Shown piece after piece: positions 17,601 to 28,015 of a DNA stretch of 64,000 nt. The stretch lies in NCBI GenBank assembly GCA_029245125.1, contig JAQWPZ010000264.1, positions 26,628 to 90,627 of the forward strand, written 5' to 3'. A program made the translations under genes and the position numbers. The DNA comes from Rubripirellula sp. GTDB taxonomy: Bacteria > Planctomycetota > Planctomycetia > Pirellulales > Pirellulaceae. Each line of letters begins with the position of its first letter. The first letter of the stretch is position 1. The notes below the pieces were generated by a model. That model had not been told where the DNA came from. It searched no databases and worked only from the letters and a program-made list of their open reading frames with translations.

Positions 17601-18557
17601 ATGTCAGACGTTGACTTTCTCTCGATCAGCGTCGCCACCTTACTGCCGGTGCGGTTTGCTGGAATCGATCTGTACCAAAAACAGACCGGATCAGAACGTC
17701 TGATTCTCTATCGCAGTGCTGAATACCCAATCACACGCGAGGATCTGGACAGCTTGCGTGTCAGCGGTGTGCATCGACTCTTCATTTCAAAAGCGTCACG
17801 AACAGACTATCAGAGGTATTTGCGGAAGATCGTCACGGTGGACGATCCACGGTCGATTCCGCTTTCCGCGCGTACCAGCGCTCTCAATGAGGTGGTTCGT
17901 GACGTTCTTTATTTGGCATTCACAAAGGGCAATGTCGACCAAACAGTGAACGCTGCAAAGCAGCTTGGGGTTTTGGTAGCGGATATTCTTACCAAGGATG
18001 ACTTTTCGGCTAGCGACTTGTTCAGAGTGTTGCACGATGACTATGCGACCTTTACTCATTCAGCGAATGTTGCCTTCTACTGCGGCATCTTGGTGGCTGA
18101 GCTTGGATTTTCCCAAACAGAAATCGAGCAGGTCACCACGGGTGGTCTGCTGCACGATCTTGGCAAACTCGATATCGAGGAGGGAATTCTCAGTAAGCCA
18201 GGTCCGCTTAGTTTGGAGGAATTCCTCAGGGTTCGGATGTACCCCTACCTCGGCTATCAGAAATTGGTTTCGCGAGAGGATCTTGTCGAAGGTCAGCTGA
18301 TGATGGTCTATCAGCACCGCGAGCGATTGGATGGGAAGGGGTATCCGAAGGGGTGCTGCTCCGAGGACATTCATCAGTGGGCGAAGATTTGTGCAGTAGT
18401 GGATGTTTTTGAAGCCCTGACCAGTCGGCGACCCTACCGTTCGTCGATGACTCATGACGATGCACTGGCCCTGCAGCAACGGGATATTGGAACAGCATTC
18501 GATCCGAATATTTTGGAGTGTTGGGCTTCGATAGTTCAACGTGATTTTCTCAAATGA
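17601..18557 (+). CDS. HD-GYP domain protein with altered metal ligands
   Basis: 318 residues from ATG 17601. Residues about 1-90 are an unassigned N-terminal domain. The HD-GYP part follows: FTHSANVAFYC (first His), GGLLHDLGKLDI (HD pair near 184), YQHRERLDGKGYPKG (GYP motif near 238) and VVDVFEALTSRRPYRSS. HD-GYP proteins hydrolyse cyclic di-GMP. Compared with the family, the His of HPxxG is Tyr (MYPYLG near 212) and the second His of HHExxDG is Arg. Two metal ligands are therefore lost and activity is uncertain. In-frame sequence back to 17538 is not conserved. It follows the pseudokinase gene after 268 bases. Confidence 0.85.
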   Translation: MSDVDFLSISVATLLPVRFAGIDLYQKQTGSERLILYRSAEYPITREDLDSLRVSGVHRLFISKASRTDYQRYLRKIVTVDDPRSIPLSARTSALNEVVRDVLYLAFTKGNVDQTVNAAKQLGVLVADILTKDDFSASDLFRVLHDDYATFTHSANVAFYCGILVAELGFSQTEIEQVTTGGLLHDLGKLDIEEGILSKPGPLSLEEFLRVRMYPYLGYQKLVSREDLVEGQLMMVYQHRERLDGKGYPKGCCSEDIHQWAKICAVVDVFEALTSRRPYRSSMTHDDALALQQRDIGTAFDPNILECWASIVQRDFLK

Positions 18558-18730
18558 TTCAAGCCGGCAATCGAAATGCTGCTGGAGCGAAAGTGTCGGA
18601 CCCAGGACGCATTCGTTCTATTTGTGAGCAAGCTCTATTTGCGAGCGAGTTAAATCGCTGAATCAAAGCTGGCGAAGGTCACGGGTTTTCGGGTTGCTGC
18701 TTCCGAGCCGTTCGCAACAGATGTCGCACT

Positions 18731-20448
<1,718 letters not shown>

Positions 20449-20603
20449 TCATTTACTCCGGATTTGGATCGAGCATCTTAAAAGCACTGGCATCAGCTTA
20501 GAAGCCAGGAGATTTGCTGTTAGACTTGATGGATAGCGAATTGGAGAGAGAATTGGTCGCGAAAGGATGTCTTGATCCCGTGTCATTCAAGTTCAGATCT
20601 GTC

Positions 20604-21278
20604 ATGAAGTCGATTGCCGTCGCCCTCGTCGCGTGGGCTTGCTTGGTCTCACAACTGTCGGGAAATGATTCCAAGCCCCTTCATTCCCGGTCGATACCCA
20701 ATCTTAAAGTGGGGGATTGGGTTTCTTTATTCAATGGGAAGAACCTCACTGGTTGGACCCAACGCAACGGAACAGCAACCTATCGAGTTGAGAATAAGAC
20801 CATTGTAGGGAAGACAGCCGAGGGTAGCCCAAATTCATTCTTGTGTAGTGACGTGAACTACGGGGATTTCGAGTTGACTTTCGAAGTCAATGGTCCGCCC
20901 GGACTGAACAGCGGCGTTCAGATTCGTTCGCTTAGCAAGAGCGAGTACAAGAATGGACGTGTTCATGGCCCGCAGATCGAGATTGAAAATGCGCCCGGGG
21001 AGAGCGGTTACGTCTATAGCGAGGGAACCGGGCGAGGGTGGATCACGGATGAGCAACCGATCAAGGATGCCTATCAAAATGGCCGCTGGAATCGATTTGT
21101 CATTCGTGCCAAGGGAGACCGGATTCAGACATGGGTTAATGGCATTGCGGTTGCAGATGTTAGCGACTCGGAATCCAGCCAACTTGGTTTCGTCGGATTG
21201 CAAGTGCATTCGATACCGAATGATAGTGGTCCGTTTGAAGTTCGTTGGCGTGATATCCGAATTCGACCTCTGCAGTAA
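20604..21278 (+). CDS. Secreted DUF1080 (3-keto-disaccharide hydrolase-type) protein
   Basis: 224 residues with a signal peptide (MKSIAVALVAWACLVSQLSG). The concanavalin-like DUF1080 core follows: VSLFNGKNLTGWTQ, YGDFELTFEV, GLNSGVQIRS, HGPQIEIENAPGESGYVYSE and, near the end, VGLQVHS. The family is highly expanded in planctomycetes and contains 3-keto-glycoside hydrolases, though the activity of this copy is unproven. ATG 20604 is preferred because it starts the signal sequence; upstream in-frame codons to 20514 add charged residues. A single gene on the plus strand. Confidence 0.88.
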   Translation: MKSIAVALVAWACLVSQLSGNDSKPLHSRSIPNLKVGDWVSLFNGKNLTGWTQRNGTATYRVENKTIVGKTAEGSPNSFLCSDVNYGDFELTFEVNGPPGLNSGVQIRSLSKSEYKNGRVHGPQIEIENAPGESGYVYSEGTGRGWITDEQPIKDAYQNGRWNRFVIRAKGDRIQTWVNGIAVADVSDSESSQLGFVGLQVHSIPNDSGPFEVRWRDIRIRPLQ

Positions 21279-21562
21279 GATTGTGGGCCAGTCAATGTAG
21301 ATGGTCCGGTCGTAGCGATTGATCTGATGGGGAAATTGATTCGAGTTCAGTCGTAGGGTTTGACCGGCTCTCGCGGCTTGTTTGGTATCTGCATTTAATC
21401 TGGTTGCAGCGGATACTGTCAGCTGTACCCCGGTGGAATCGGCACTTGCCTCCACAATTCTTGAATCTCTGGATGGCGGCTTAACCGCAAGTCGAAGACA
21501 CCAGCACGCGTTACAAGTAAGTGACGCTTGGAAGTTCTGGTAACCCTCAAGGATGCCGTCTC

Positions 21563-22477
21563 ATGGATGAGCGAATCCGCAAGATAAGCTGCACGCGGAA
21601 ATTCTTCGTTTGTGCTGCCGTGTTGGTTGTCCCTGCGATTACGATTGCCGGCGAGCCGACTGGTTCTTCGTTTCTGCGAGCCCGCTTGGTTTCAGGTTTT
21701 GGTGCAGGAACCGACCGTGGCGTCGCCAACTACGCTGCGACGCGAACGACGCGTGACGAACCACCTGCCATTGCTGCGAGTCAACGTGAGTCTCGCGAAT
21801 TATCGGTGCGAGTCGCCCCTCCGAACGTTGCCAAATCGTCATCGCATTCACCGTTTGCAATCCGCGTGGCTCGGCAAATACCCGCCGAATCCCAGCGACC
21901 ATTTTCGCGACAGGTCACCGATTTTGCCGCGCTGATTCGGAAGGTCGACCCGCAACCTGCTGTGAATCCTGCTGAAAGGTCGAATGAGTTTGACCGGCGA
22001 ACTCCCTTTCAGATCCGCTCCATCCAGGTCGATACAGCCCCTGCGGTTCGTCGTATCTCGCTCGGGAATTATGATCCGAATCGTCCTGGAGGATTCGATG
22101 CCCAAGCGATCGTCCATCTTGCTGAGCCGGTTGATGCGAATTCACTTGACGAAACAAAGCTAGATTCGGCGCGAGAGAAAGGCACCCAGGGCACGTTCGT
22201 GGCCTTGGATGACGTCAAACTTCACTCCTTGCCCGAGACGATGGAAGACCGTCTAGAAATGATCGAGTCTAAACCGATTCGGAAAGAAACACCTGGCAGC
22301 TATTCGACACCTGCACTGATGGAGGCGCTTGCTGATCCAGAGGTCTCGGGGCTGATTGAAACACTCCCGAAGGGGGAATTTGAAGAAGAAATTGTGCCAG
22401 CTGACGAGGCTGAGAAGGCAGAGGCGGATGATGCTTTCGACGAGATCATTCAGTGGGACTTGTTGCTGTCCGAGTGA
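21563..22477 (+). CDS. Hypothetical exported protein
   Basis: 304 residues from ATG 21563. I do not recognise the family. A positively charged start and a hydrophobic stretch (FFVCAAVLVVPAITIAG) look like a signal peptide. The middle is Arg/Ser/Pro-rich and probably disordered. The last 40 residues are very acidic (for example EEEIVPADEAEKAEADDAF). Codon usage looks like that of the neighbours. It lies between the DUF1080 gene and a convergent oxidoreductase gene, with no operon partner. Confidence 0.65.
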   Translation: MDERIRKISCTRKFFVCAAVLVVPAITIAGEPTGSSFLRARLVSGFGAGTDRGVANYAATRTTRDEPPAIAASQRESRELSVRVAPPNVAKSSSHSPFAIRVARQIPAESQRPFSRQVTDFAALIRKVDPQPAVNPAERSNEFDRRTPFQIRSIQVDTAPAVRRISLGNYDPNRPGGFDAQAIVHLAEPVDANSLDETKLDSAREKGTQGTFVALDDVKLHSLPETMEDRLEMIESKPIRKETPGSYSTPALMEALADPEVSGLIETLPKGEFEEEIVPADEAEKAEADDAFDEIIQWDLLLSE

Positions 22478-22560
22478 TCCCGCTGCCGCAGTCCACGTCC
22501 TCGGATCATTAGATGACGCGAAGTGAGTACGTTGCAAAAACGAATTGCTTGCGTGATGAC

Positions 22561-23844
22561 TCAGTTCACCTGGATGGGAACTGACCCGAGAATTCCTTCA
22601 GCGATCCGAATACCGCTGTTCATTGCCCCCTGAATACTGGGGGTTTCGCAGTGATCACCCCCGATCCAGACATGATCCGGTCCGCCAAAATCGGACGCGC
22701 GAATGGAGCGATGGATTGGTTCCAGGTGAGATCGGGGAAGGCCGTAGGGAATCTGGTAGACACTGAGCAGATCCCAGTTTTCAACGGAATCACCAAACCA
22801 TTTCTTCAGCTGAGCGCGAATAGATTGGTCGATCAAGGGAAGAACTTTACCTGGTTCGCCCGAGGAAATCAGGCTGACCGAGATGAGGCATTTTCCTGCC
22901 GGAGCGTACTCGGGAGCGACATTGGTGAGTACCGTGAGGGTTTGGATCAGGGCTGTTTCGTCTCCCCGAAGCATCAGCAGTTTGCGGTCGTCGGGCGGAT
23001 GATCGCAGGAGTAATAGGCTGTAGTGGTGGATCCCCAGGGTGTTTCGATGCTGGGAATCTCAAGCAGTCTTGCTGCAGCATTGCTTTCAGCGGCGACCAC
23101 GACATCTGTTGCGGTGAGGGTCCTGCCGTTGCTGAGTTGGACTTCGGTGCCGCGTACACTGCTCACGGTGCTTTGCAGTTGTATCGCGTCGGACGGCATT
23201 CGATCGGCAAGTTGTTTTGGAATCTCGGCCATTCCTTTGGCGGGGATCGCAATACCACTATTGGAGAACATGCGGAAGACAAAATGGAGCATGCGGCTGG
23301 ACACTTGCAGTGAATCGTTAAGAAATACACCACCGATAAAAGGACGAAAGAAATCTTCTATGATGCGTTTGCTGAAACCACGTTTCTTCAATTCAGCTTC
23401 GGTTGTTTGGTGCGGCCGGTGATACAGTTCGCTGAGTGAACCGCGTTTAGCATCGCGGCGCAGTTGCAGAATTCGAAAGGCATCTCCGATCGAGGCGACG
23501 GGATTCATCGCGGTGGCGATTGCTTGGCTTGGTTTTCGCCATGGATCACCAAGCAGCCTCCATCGGTTGTTACAACGAATCAGGGCTCCGGGATCAAAAT
23601 ATCGCAACTGCAATGCATCGTAGTCCAGCATGCTACGACAAGCTGGATAGGCGGTGAGTAAAACTTGAAACCCCCGATCAAGTTGAAACCCATTCACTCT
23701 GTCCGTCGCAACGCGGCCACCAATGCAATCGCTTGCTTCGAGGACAATGACTTTCTTGCCCGCTTCACTCAGGAGCGCACCGCAAGTCAGGCCAGCTAGG
23801 CCCGCGCCGATGATCACAACATCTGCGTTGGTTTTACTATCCAA
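22561..23844 (-). CDS. FAD-dependent amine oxidase/phytoene desaturase-like oxidoreductase
   Basis: 427 residues. The N-terminal Rossmann dinucleotide site is VVIIGAGLAGLTCGALLSEA with the acidic end VIVLEA, followed by GGRVATD (GGR motif) and GFQLDRGFQVL. The C-terminal FAD motif is VWIGGDHCETPSIQGAMNSG. This pattern is shared by protoporphyrinogen oxidase, carotenoid desaturase and amine oxidase relatives, so the substrate cannot be fixed. The start is TTG 23844 with GAGG seven bases upstream, and no ATG occurs before the Rossmann motif. It is downstream of the beta-CASP gene on the same strand with 25 bases between them, so they may be co-transcribed. Confidence 0.86.
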   Translation of the reverse strand: MDSKTNADVVIIGAGLAGLTCGALLSEAGKKVIVLEASDCIGGRVATDRVNGFQLDRGFQVLLTAYPACRSMLDYDALQLRYFDPGALIRCNNRWRLLGDPWRKPSQAIATAMNPVASIGDAFRILQLRRDAKRGSLSELYHRPHQTTEAELKKRGFSKRIIEDFFRPFIGGVFLNDSLQVSSRMLHFVFRMFSNSGIAIPAKGMAEIPKQLADRMPSDAIQLQSTVSSVRGTEVQLSNGRTLTATDVVVAAESNAAARLLEIPSIETPWGSTTTAYYSCDHPPDDRKLLMLRGDETALIQTLTVLTNVAPEYAPAGKCLISVSLISSGEPGKVLPLIDQSIRAQLKKWFGDSVENWDLLSVYQIPYGLPRSHLEPIHRSIRASDFGGPDHVWIGGDHCETPSIQGAMNSGIRIAEGILGSVPIQVN

Positions 23845-23869
23845 CTTTGATCCTCAGGTTGGCTCGGGG

Positions 23870-25204
23870 TTAAACGATCTTATAGCCACGCTTGGTCAAT
23901 TCGGCTGCCAGCGTTTTCTTCGGCTGATACTCACCATGTACCAATCGAATTTCTTTCGGAGCTTGCTGCATTCCCTCGACAAACTCAATCAGATCTGCCT
24001 GATCACCGTGTGCGGAGTATCCGTTGATTCGGTGTACGTCCGCTTCGATATCATATCGGCGGCCATCGAGGCGAACCCAGTCATTCCCACGGCTGATCAA
24101 CTGACCGGGAGTCCCGCTGGCTTGGTAACCAACAAAGACCAAGTCCGTCGATTTTTCTCCAATCAGTCGTTTCAGGTAGTTAACGACCCGTCCCCCGGTA
24201 CACATCCCACTCCCCGCCACCACGATCGCGGGCAAGCGATGCTGGGTGATGTAATCAAGCGTATCGCGGTGTTCGCGATGGTCGTTCACGGTTGTCAAAT
24301 TCTCGAACACGAGCGGTTGGTCATCGGTCCGCATTAAGTGTTGCGCTTCAATGCCCCAGTACTCTTTCATCTCTTTGTAGAGTTCGGTAAATCTCGAGGC
24401 GAGCGGTGAGTCGACGATCACGTCGACCTGTTTCATCAGTGACCGACCCTCGCTTTGTTGCACGTGATTGAAGATGGCATTCATTTCGTACAGAAGGGCC
24501 TGTGTTCGTCCCAAGCTGAATGCTGGGATGATTGTGACGCCGCGGTCGTGCAGAGTGCGACGCAGGACTTTCTCGAGTGTTTCCTGACGATCTTCAGGAG
24601 ACTCGTGAAGACGATCCCCATAGGTGCTTTCCAAGACCAGTAAGTCCGCTTTTTCAGGCGGCATTGGTTTTCGCAACAGGGGATCACTGCCGGTTCCGAC
24701 ATCACCGGAGAAGACCACGCGTTCGCCAGTCGGTAAATCAACATCAAAAATGGTCGAGCCGAGGACATGTCCGGCGGGTTGCAGGCGGATTTTGACGCCA
24801 TCTTCGATCACGGTCCACTCGCCATAAGGTAGTGGTCGAAGCAACTTGCCGATGTGCTGTAGAAATTTCTTGATTAGTTTTCGCGATCGGGTGAAGCCGA
24901 TCCGCAGTGCATCTTCCATCACCAAGGGCAGCAATCGAGCGGTTGGTCGGCTGCAGTAGATTGGGCGATCGAATCCAGCCGCTAACAAATAGGGCATCCG
25001 GCCAACGTGATCGATGTGGACATGAGTAAGCAACAGGCATTCGATGCCTTCTAGCGAGAATTGAATCTCGGGGTTTGGATGTTTTTTTGCATCATCGCCC
25101 TGGAAGATCCCGCAATCGACCAGCAAACTCTTCTTGCGAGCCCATGAGAGTTGGTGGCAGGAACCGGTAACACCCTCGTGGGCGCCGTGATGAGTCAATT
25201 TCAT
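23870..25204 (-). CDS. Beta-CASP metallo-beta-lactamase-fold hydrolase (RNA-specificity type)
   Basis: 444 residues, probably an RNase of the CPSF-73/Ysh1-like bacterial group. The metal-binding LLTHVHIDHVGRMPYLL is near residue 55. Further marks are FSGDVGTGSDPLL, the Asp-bearing ESTYGDRLHE, the beta-CASP stretch IIPAFSLGRTQALLYE, GSGMCTGGRVVNYLKRL, NGYSAHGDQADLIEF and the terminal VHGEYQPKKTLA. All catalytic residues seem present. It would cut RNA in the cytoplasm, and its target is unknown. It lies 35 bases downstream of the anti-sigma-like gene and ahead of the FAD oxidoreductase on the minus strand. Confidence 0.92.
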   Translation of the reverse strand: MKLTHHGAHEGVTGSCHQLSWARKKSLLVDCGIFQGDDAKKHPNPEIQFSLEGIECLLLTHVHIDHVGRMPYLLAAGFDRPIYCSRPTARLLPLVMEDALRIGFTRSRKLIKKFLQHIGKLLRPLPYGEWTVIEDGVKIRLQPAGHVLGSTIFDVDLPTGERVVFSGDVGTGSDPLLRKPMPPEKADLLVLESTYGDRLHESPEDRQETLEKVLRRTLHDRGVTIIPAFSLGRTQALLYEMNAIFNHVQQSEGRSLMKQVDVIVDSPLASRFTELYKEMKEYWGIEAQHLMRTDDQPLVFENLTTVNDHREHRDTLDYITQHRLPAIVVAGSGMCTGGRVVNYLKRLIGEKSTDLVFVGYQASGTPGQLISRGNDWVRLDGRRYDIEADVHRINGYSAHGDQADLIEFVEGMQQAPKEIRLVHGEYQPKKTLAAELTKRGYKIV

Positions 25205-25239
25205 AGGGAGTGATTTGATTCAATCATGAAACCAGGTGC

Positions 25240-25638
25240 TTATTGCTTCAGATAGCCCGCGCTGGTTTGGAAATATCGACGGCGTCGCTGCTGCGGTTGA
25301 TCACTAGCTGCGGTGGCGGCTTCAAGATCGGCCAAGTTGGCTTGGCAGTAGCGGCACCCGATGACCTGGAGATGGAATCGAATGTAATCGGCCGGATCAG
25401 GTTCAAGTGTTCCTAGTGCGTATTGGCCGAGTTCCGTTCGGTCGGGACACGACAAGCGAGCACGTCGCCAGATGGCACCGAGGGTATGCAGGCCCGCAGA
25501 CTCTCTGCCACGAGCGTCGATCAATTGGCTTCGCAACTCTGCGTTGGTGCGAAGCTCATGCTCTAATTCACTGCAACGCCCTGCGGGGAGAGCCTCGTCA
25601 AGGAATGCCGTTAGTTCAGCTTCAGAGAAATTTCGCAT
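25240..25638 (-). CDS. Small zf-HC2/anti-sigma-like protein
   Basis: 132 residues from ATG 25638; a TTG at 25653 overlapping the fabF stop (TTGA) is an alternative start. The C-terminal half reads CPDRTELGQYALGTLEP, then FHLQVIGCRYCQANLADLE. This His/Cys-Cys arrangement resembles the zinc-binding anti-sigma domains seen beside ECF sigma genes in planctomycetes. There is no transmembrane segment and no sigma gene in the window, so its partner would be encoded elsewhere. It directly follows fabF and is probably in the same transcript. Confidence 0.7.
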   Translation of the reverse strand: MRNFSEAELTAFLDEALPAGRCSELEHELRTNAELRSQLIDARGRESAGLHTLGAIWRRARLSCPDRTELGQYALGTLEPDPADYIRFHLQVIGCRYCQANLADLEAATAASDQPQQRRRRYFQTSAGYLKQ

Positions 25639-25649
25639 ATTCGCTTCGA

Positions 25650-26933
25650 TCAATCTTCAAATCGGCTCAGGCAAAGCGTCACATTCTGGCCACCAAAACC
25701 AAAGCTGTTGTTCAGTGCATAACGCACTGAAGCTTCTCGTGCTTCGTTCGGTATGTAATCGAGATCACAATCGGGATCAGGATTTTCGTAATTGATTGTC
25801 GGCGGCAGGACAGAGTCACGGATAGCCAGCAAGCAGACGATCATTTCGGTCACACCGGCCGCCGCGATCAAGTGGCCCATCATACTCTTCGTACTACTGA
25901 CGGGAATCTTGAGAGCCGCATCGCCAAAGACTTCTCGACAAGCTAAAGATTCGACTCTGTCGTTGACGGTGGTGCTCGTTCCGTGGGCATTCACGTACTC
26001 GATATCGTCTGGTTTCAAGCCCGCATCGGCGATCGCCATCCGCATCGCGGCGATTCCCCCGTGTCCATCGGGGGGAATGTCGGTGATTCGGTAGGCATCC
26101 GCTGTGGTCCCGTAGCCAGCGATTTCACCGTAGATTCGGGCGCCGCGTTGCTGAGCTGCTTCCAATTCTTCCAAGATGACCATCCCGGAGCCTTCACCCA
26201 GGACGAAGCCGTTGCGAAGTCGGTCAAAGGGCCGGCTGGCCTTGGTGGGTTCCTCGTTACTTTCGCTTAACGCGGTTAGTAAGTTGAAACCGGTGACGCC
26301 GAAAGGGTGAATCATGCTATGGGTTCCACCGGCGAGCATTACGTCGGCGTCACCTCGACGGATGATTTCGGTGGCTTCTCCAACGGCTTGGCTGCTCGCA
26401 GCACAAGCGGTCAAACAGTTCAGGTTTGGACCTTGAGCATTGAACATGGTCGCCAAGTGAGCGGCGGGCATGTTGGGTTCCTGTTCGAGTTCCATTGCAG
26501 GATCGAGCAGTTCGAGTCCGGTCGCAATGAACTTGCTGGCGTTGTATTCACCATCCTTCATCGCCGCAGCCATCATTCGACTGAAGGTCATGAAGTCCTG
26601 ATTGCCTTCGCCACTGCCCAGGTAAACGCCGAACCGGGTTGGATCGTTGATCGAGTCAGCGACGCCGCTGTCGGCAACCGCTTGTTTGGCAGCACCGACC
26701 GCAAACCTCGTGTGGCGACCTCGGTTTTTCCATTCATCAACACTTTCGCCGCAGGCTGCGACATCCCAATTTTTGACCTCGGCGCTGATTTTGGTGGGGA
26801 ACCCACTGGCATCGAACAACGTGGTTTTCGCGACGCCGCTTTTGCCCTCCTTGAGACCAGACCAAACCGTTTCCGGGTCGTGGCCCATAGGGTTAATCGT
26901 TCCAATGCCGGTAATGACGACGCGACGACGCAT
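25650..26933 (-). CDS. 3-oxoacyl-ACP synthase, FabF type
   Basis: 427 residues, thiolase fold. It condenses malonyl-ACP with an acyl chain. Active-site residues are the Cys in NCLTACAASSQAVGEA, His in YVNAHGTSTTVNDRVE, Lys in VSSTKSMMGHL and His in MMGHLIAAAGVTE; the C-terminal SFGFGGQNVTL is typical. The opening VVITGIGTINPMGHDPETVW matches the KAS II group. It is last of four fatty-acid genes on the minus strand (dehydratase, ACP, dehydratase-like, synthase), suggesting a specialised or accessory fatty-acid/lipid elongation module. It is intact and of normal length. Confidence 0.94.
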   Translation of the reverse strand: MRRRVVITGIGTINPMGHDPETVWSGLKEGKSGVAKTTLFDASGFPTKISAEVKNWDVAACGESVDEWKNRGRHTRFAVGAAKQAVADSGVADSINDPTRFGVYLGSGEGNQDFMTFSRMMAAAMKDGEYNASKFIATGLELLDPAMELEQEPNMPAAHLATMFNAQGPNLNCLTACAASSQAVGEATEIIRRGDADVMLAGGTHSMIHPFGVTGFNLLTALSESNEEPTKASRPFDRLRNGFVLGEGSGMVILEELEAAQQRGARIYGEIAGYGTTADAYRITDIPPDGHGGIAAMRMAIADAGLKPDDIEYVNAHGTSTTVNDRVESLACREVFGDAALKIPVSSTKSMMGHLIAAAGVTEMIVCLLAIRDSVLPPTINYENPDPDCDLDYIPNEAREASVRYALNNSFGFGGQNVTLCLSRFED

Positions 26934-26996
26934 GGGGATGCTTTGGGCGAAGAGAAAACGGAAACAGTCTATTAAACGACAGGTTGTGGATTTGGG

Positions 26997-27503
26997 CTAC
27001 AGATTGGCGTGATCGGGAATGGGATCACCATTACGATCGACGGCAACATGGAAAAAATTCATCAGACGCAGCATGGCCCTTAAATCACCCGGCTTGAACA
27101 AAGGTCCATCCATGAATCGATCCGGTTCTAGGAATGCGAACATAAGTTCGATTTCCGCCTGCAGAACTTCACCACGGTAACTCGTGGTCGTCACGGTTGC
27201 CCCATCCGGCTGGATTCCATCCAACTTGACCGTATAGCGAAGTTGATCGCCGGGGCGTGCTACTTGGTGAAACGCTGCCTTTCCAACTTTTGCGAGTACG
27301 ACGCGTTTATCAAACGCAAAATGCTCAGCCACCAGGATGCCACCCATCTGTGCCATACCCTCGATAATGACCGTGGGTGGCAAGTAGGGAAAACCTGGCT
27401 GGTATTCGTCTAGGACTTCTTCATCGAGGGCAACATTTTTGATGCCCTTTGCATGACTGCCGCTGACGAACTCCGTAAAACGATCGACCCAAAACCAACG
27501 CAT
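26997..27503 (-). CDS. FabZ-like hot-dog protein lacking the catalytic histidine
   Basis: 168 residues, hot-dog fold. The sequence KNVALDEEVLDEYQPGFPYL then PPTVIIEGMAQMGG aligns without gaps to the FabZ active-site region. The catalytic His (GHFPG in FabZ) is replaced by Tyr, while the Glu/Asp position (IIEGMAQ) is kept. Dehydration of 3-hydroxyacyl-ACP by this subunit alone is therefore doubtful. A second FabZ-like gene in the same cluster (28016-28528) keeps the His, so a heteromeric dehydratase is possible by analogy with mycobacterial HadAB. It lies between the ACP and FabF genes with short gaps. Confidence 0.88.
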   Translation of the reverse strand: MRWFWVDRFTEFVSGSHAKGIKNVALDEEVLDEYQPGFPYLPPTVIIEGMAQMGGILVAEHFAFDKRVVLAKVGKAAFHQVARPGDQLRYTVKLDGIQPDGATVTTTSYRGEVLQAEIELMFAFLEPDRFMDGPLFKPGDLRAMLRLMNFFHVAVDRNGDPIPDHANL

Positions 27504-27572
27504 GGACGAAAATACAAAAAGATGAAAGGGGATAGATTCGATCGACGACAGATTCTGGGGCTCTCCCAGATT

Positions 27573-27953
27573 TCAGCTCAACTTGCTACCGACGTAGGCG
27601 CAAAGGTCACCGACCGTCAGCAAGTTACCGAAGTCTTGAACTTTCGGACTCTTTTCGAACTCTTCCAAATTGGCCCAAGGCATGCGGCGTTTGAGTTCGG
27701 CTATGCCATCGGCGGTAACCACTCCGTCTAGAACGTATTGGCTGTTCGTCAAAATGTCTTCTGGCGACAATTCCTCACGAGGGATCGTGATGTCGAATGC
27801 CTTCTCTAGTTTGAACACGATGTCGAGAAAATCGATCGACTCGGCACCCAAGTCGCCGACTAGCGTGGCCTCGGAGGTCACTTCGTCGTCATCGACTCCC
27901 AGCGCGTCCATCAATGATTCTTGGACCTTCTTGAAAATTTCGTCGTCGGACAT
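27573..27953 (-). CDS. Acyl carrier protein with an internal insertion
   Basis: 126 residues; typical ACPs have about 80. Residues 1-62 match ACP well (DALGVDDDEVTSEATLVGDL), with the phosphopantetheine serine in GAESIDFLDIV (Ser39). The closing helix (LLTVGDLCAYVGSKL) is also ACP-like. Between them lies an extra segment of roughly 50 residues (VVTADGIAELKRRMPWANLE and neighbours) that is not part of standard ACP. It probably carries acyl chains for the adjacent FabF and FabZ-like enzymes and not for bulk fatty-acid synthesis. The ATG at 27953 is clear. Confidence 0.9.
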   Translation of the reverse strand: MSDDEIFKKVQESLMDALGVDDDEVTSEATLVGDLGAESIDFLDIVFKLEKAFDITIPREELSPEDILTNSQYVLDGVVTADGIAELKRRMPWANLEEFEKSPKVQDFGNLLTVGDLCAYVGSKLS

Positions 27954-28015
27954 GTCGGTTCCTTATCCTGTCTTCAGGGGTGTTTTAGATGGAGAAAAGT
28001 TTGGTGGTTTTGCCG

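Noticed and set aside
17329..17703. Open frame between the pseudokinase and HD-GYP genes
   Set aside because: Overlaps the HD-GYP start in another frame and is rich in Arg/Cys/Phe without domain or start signal.
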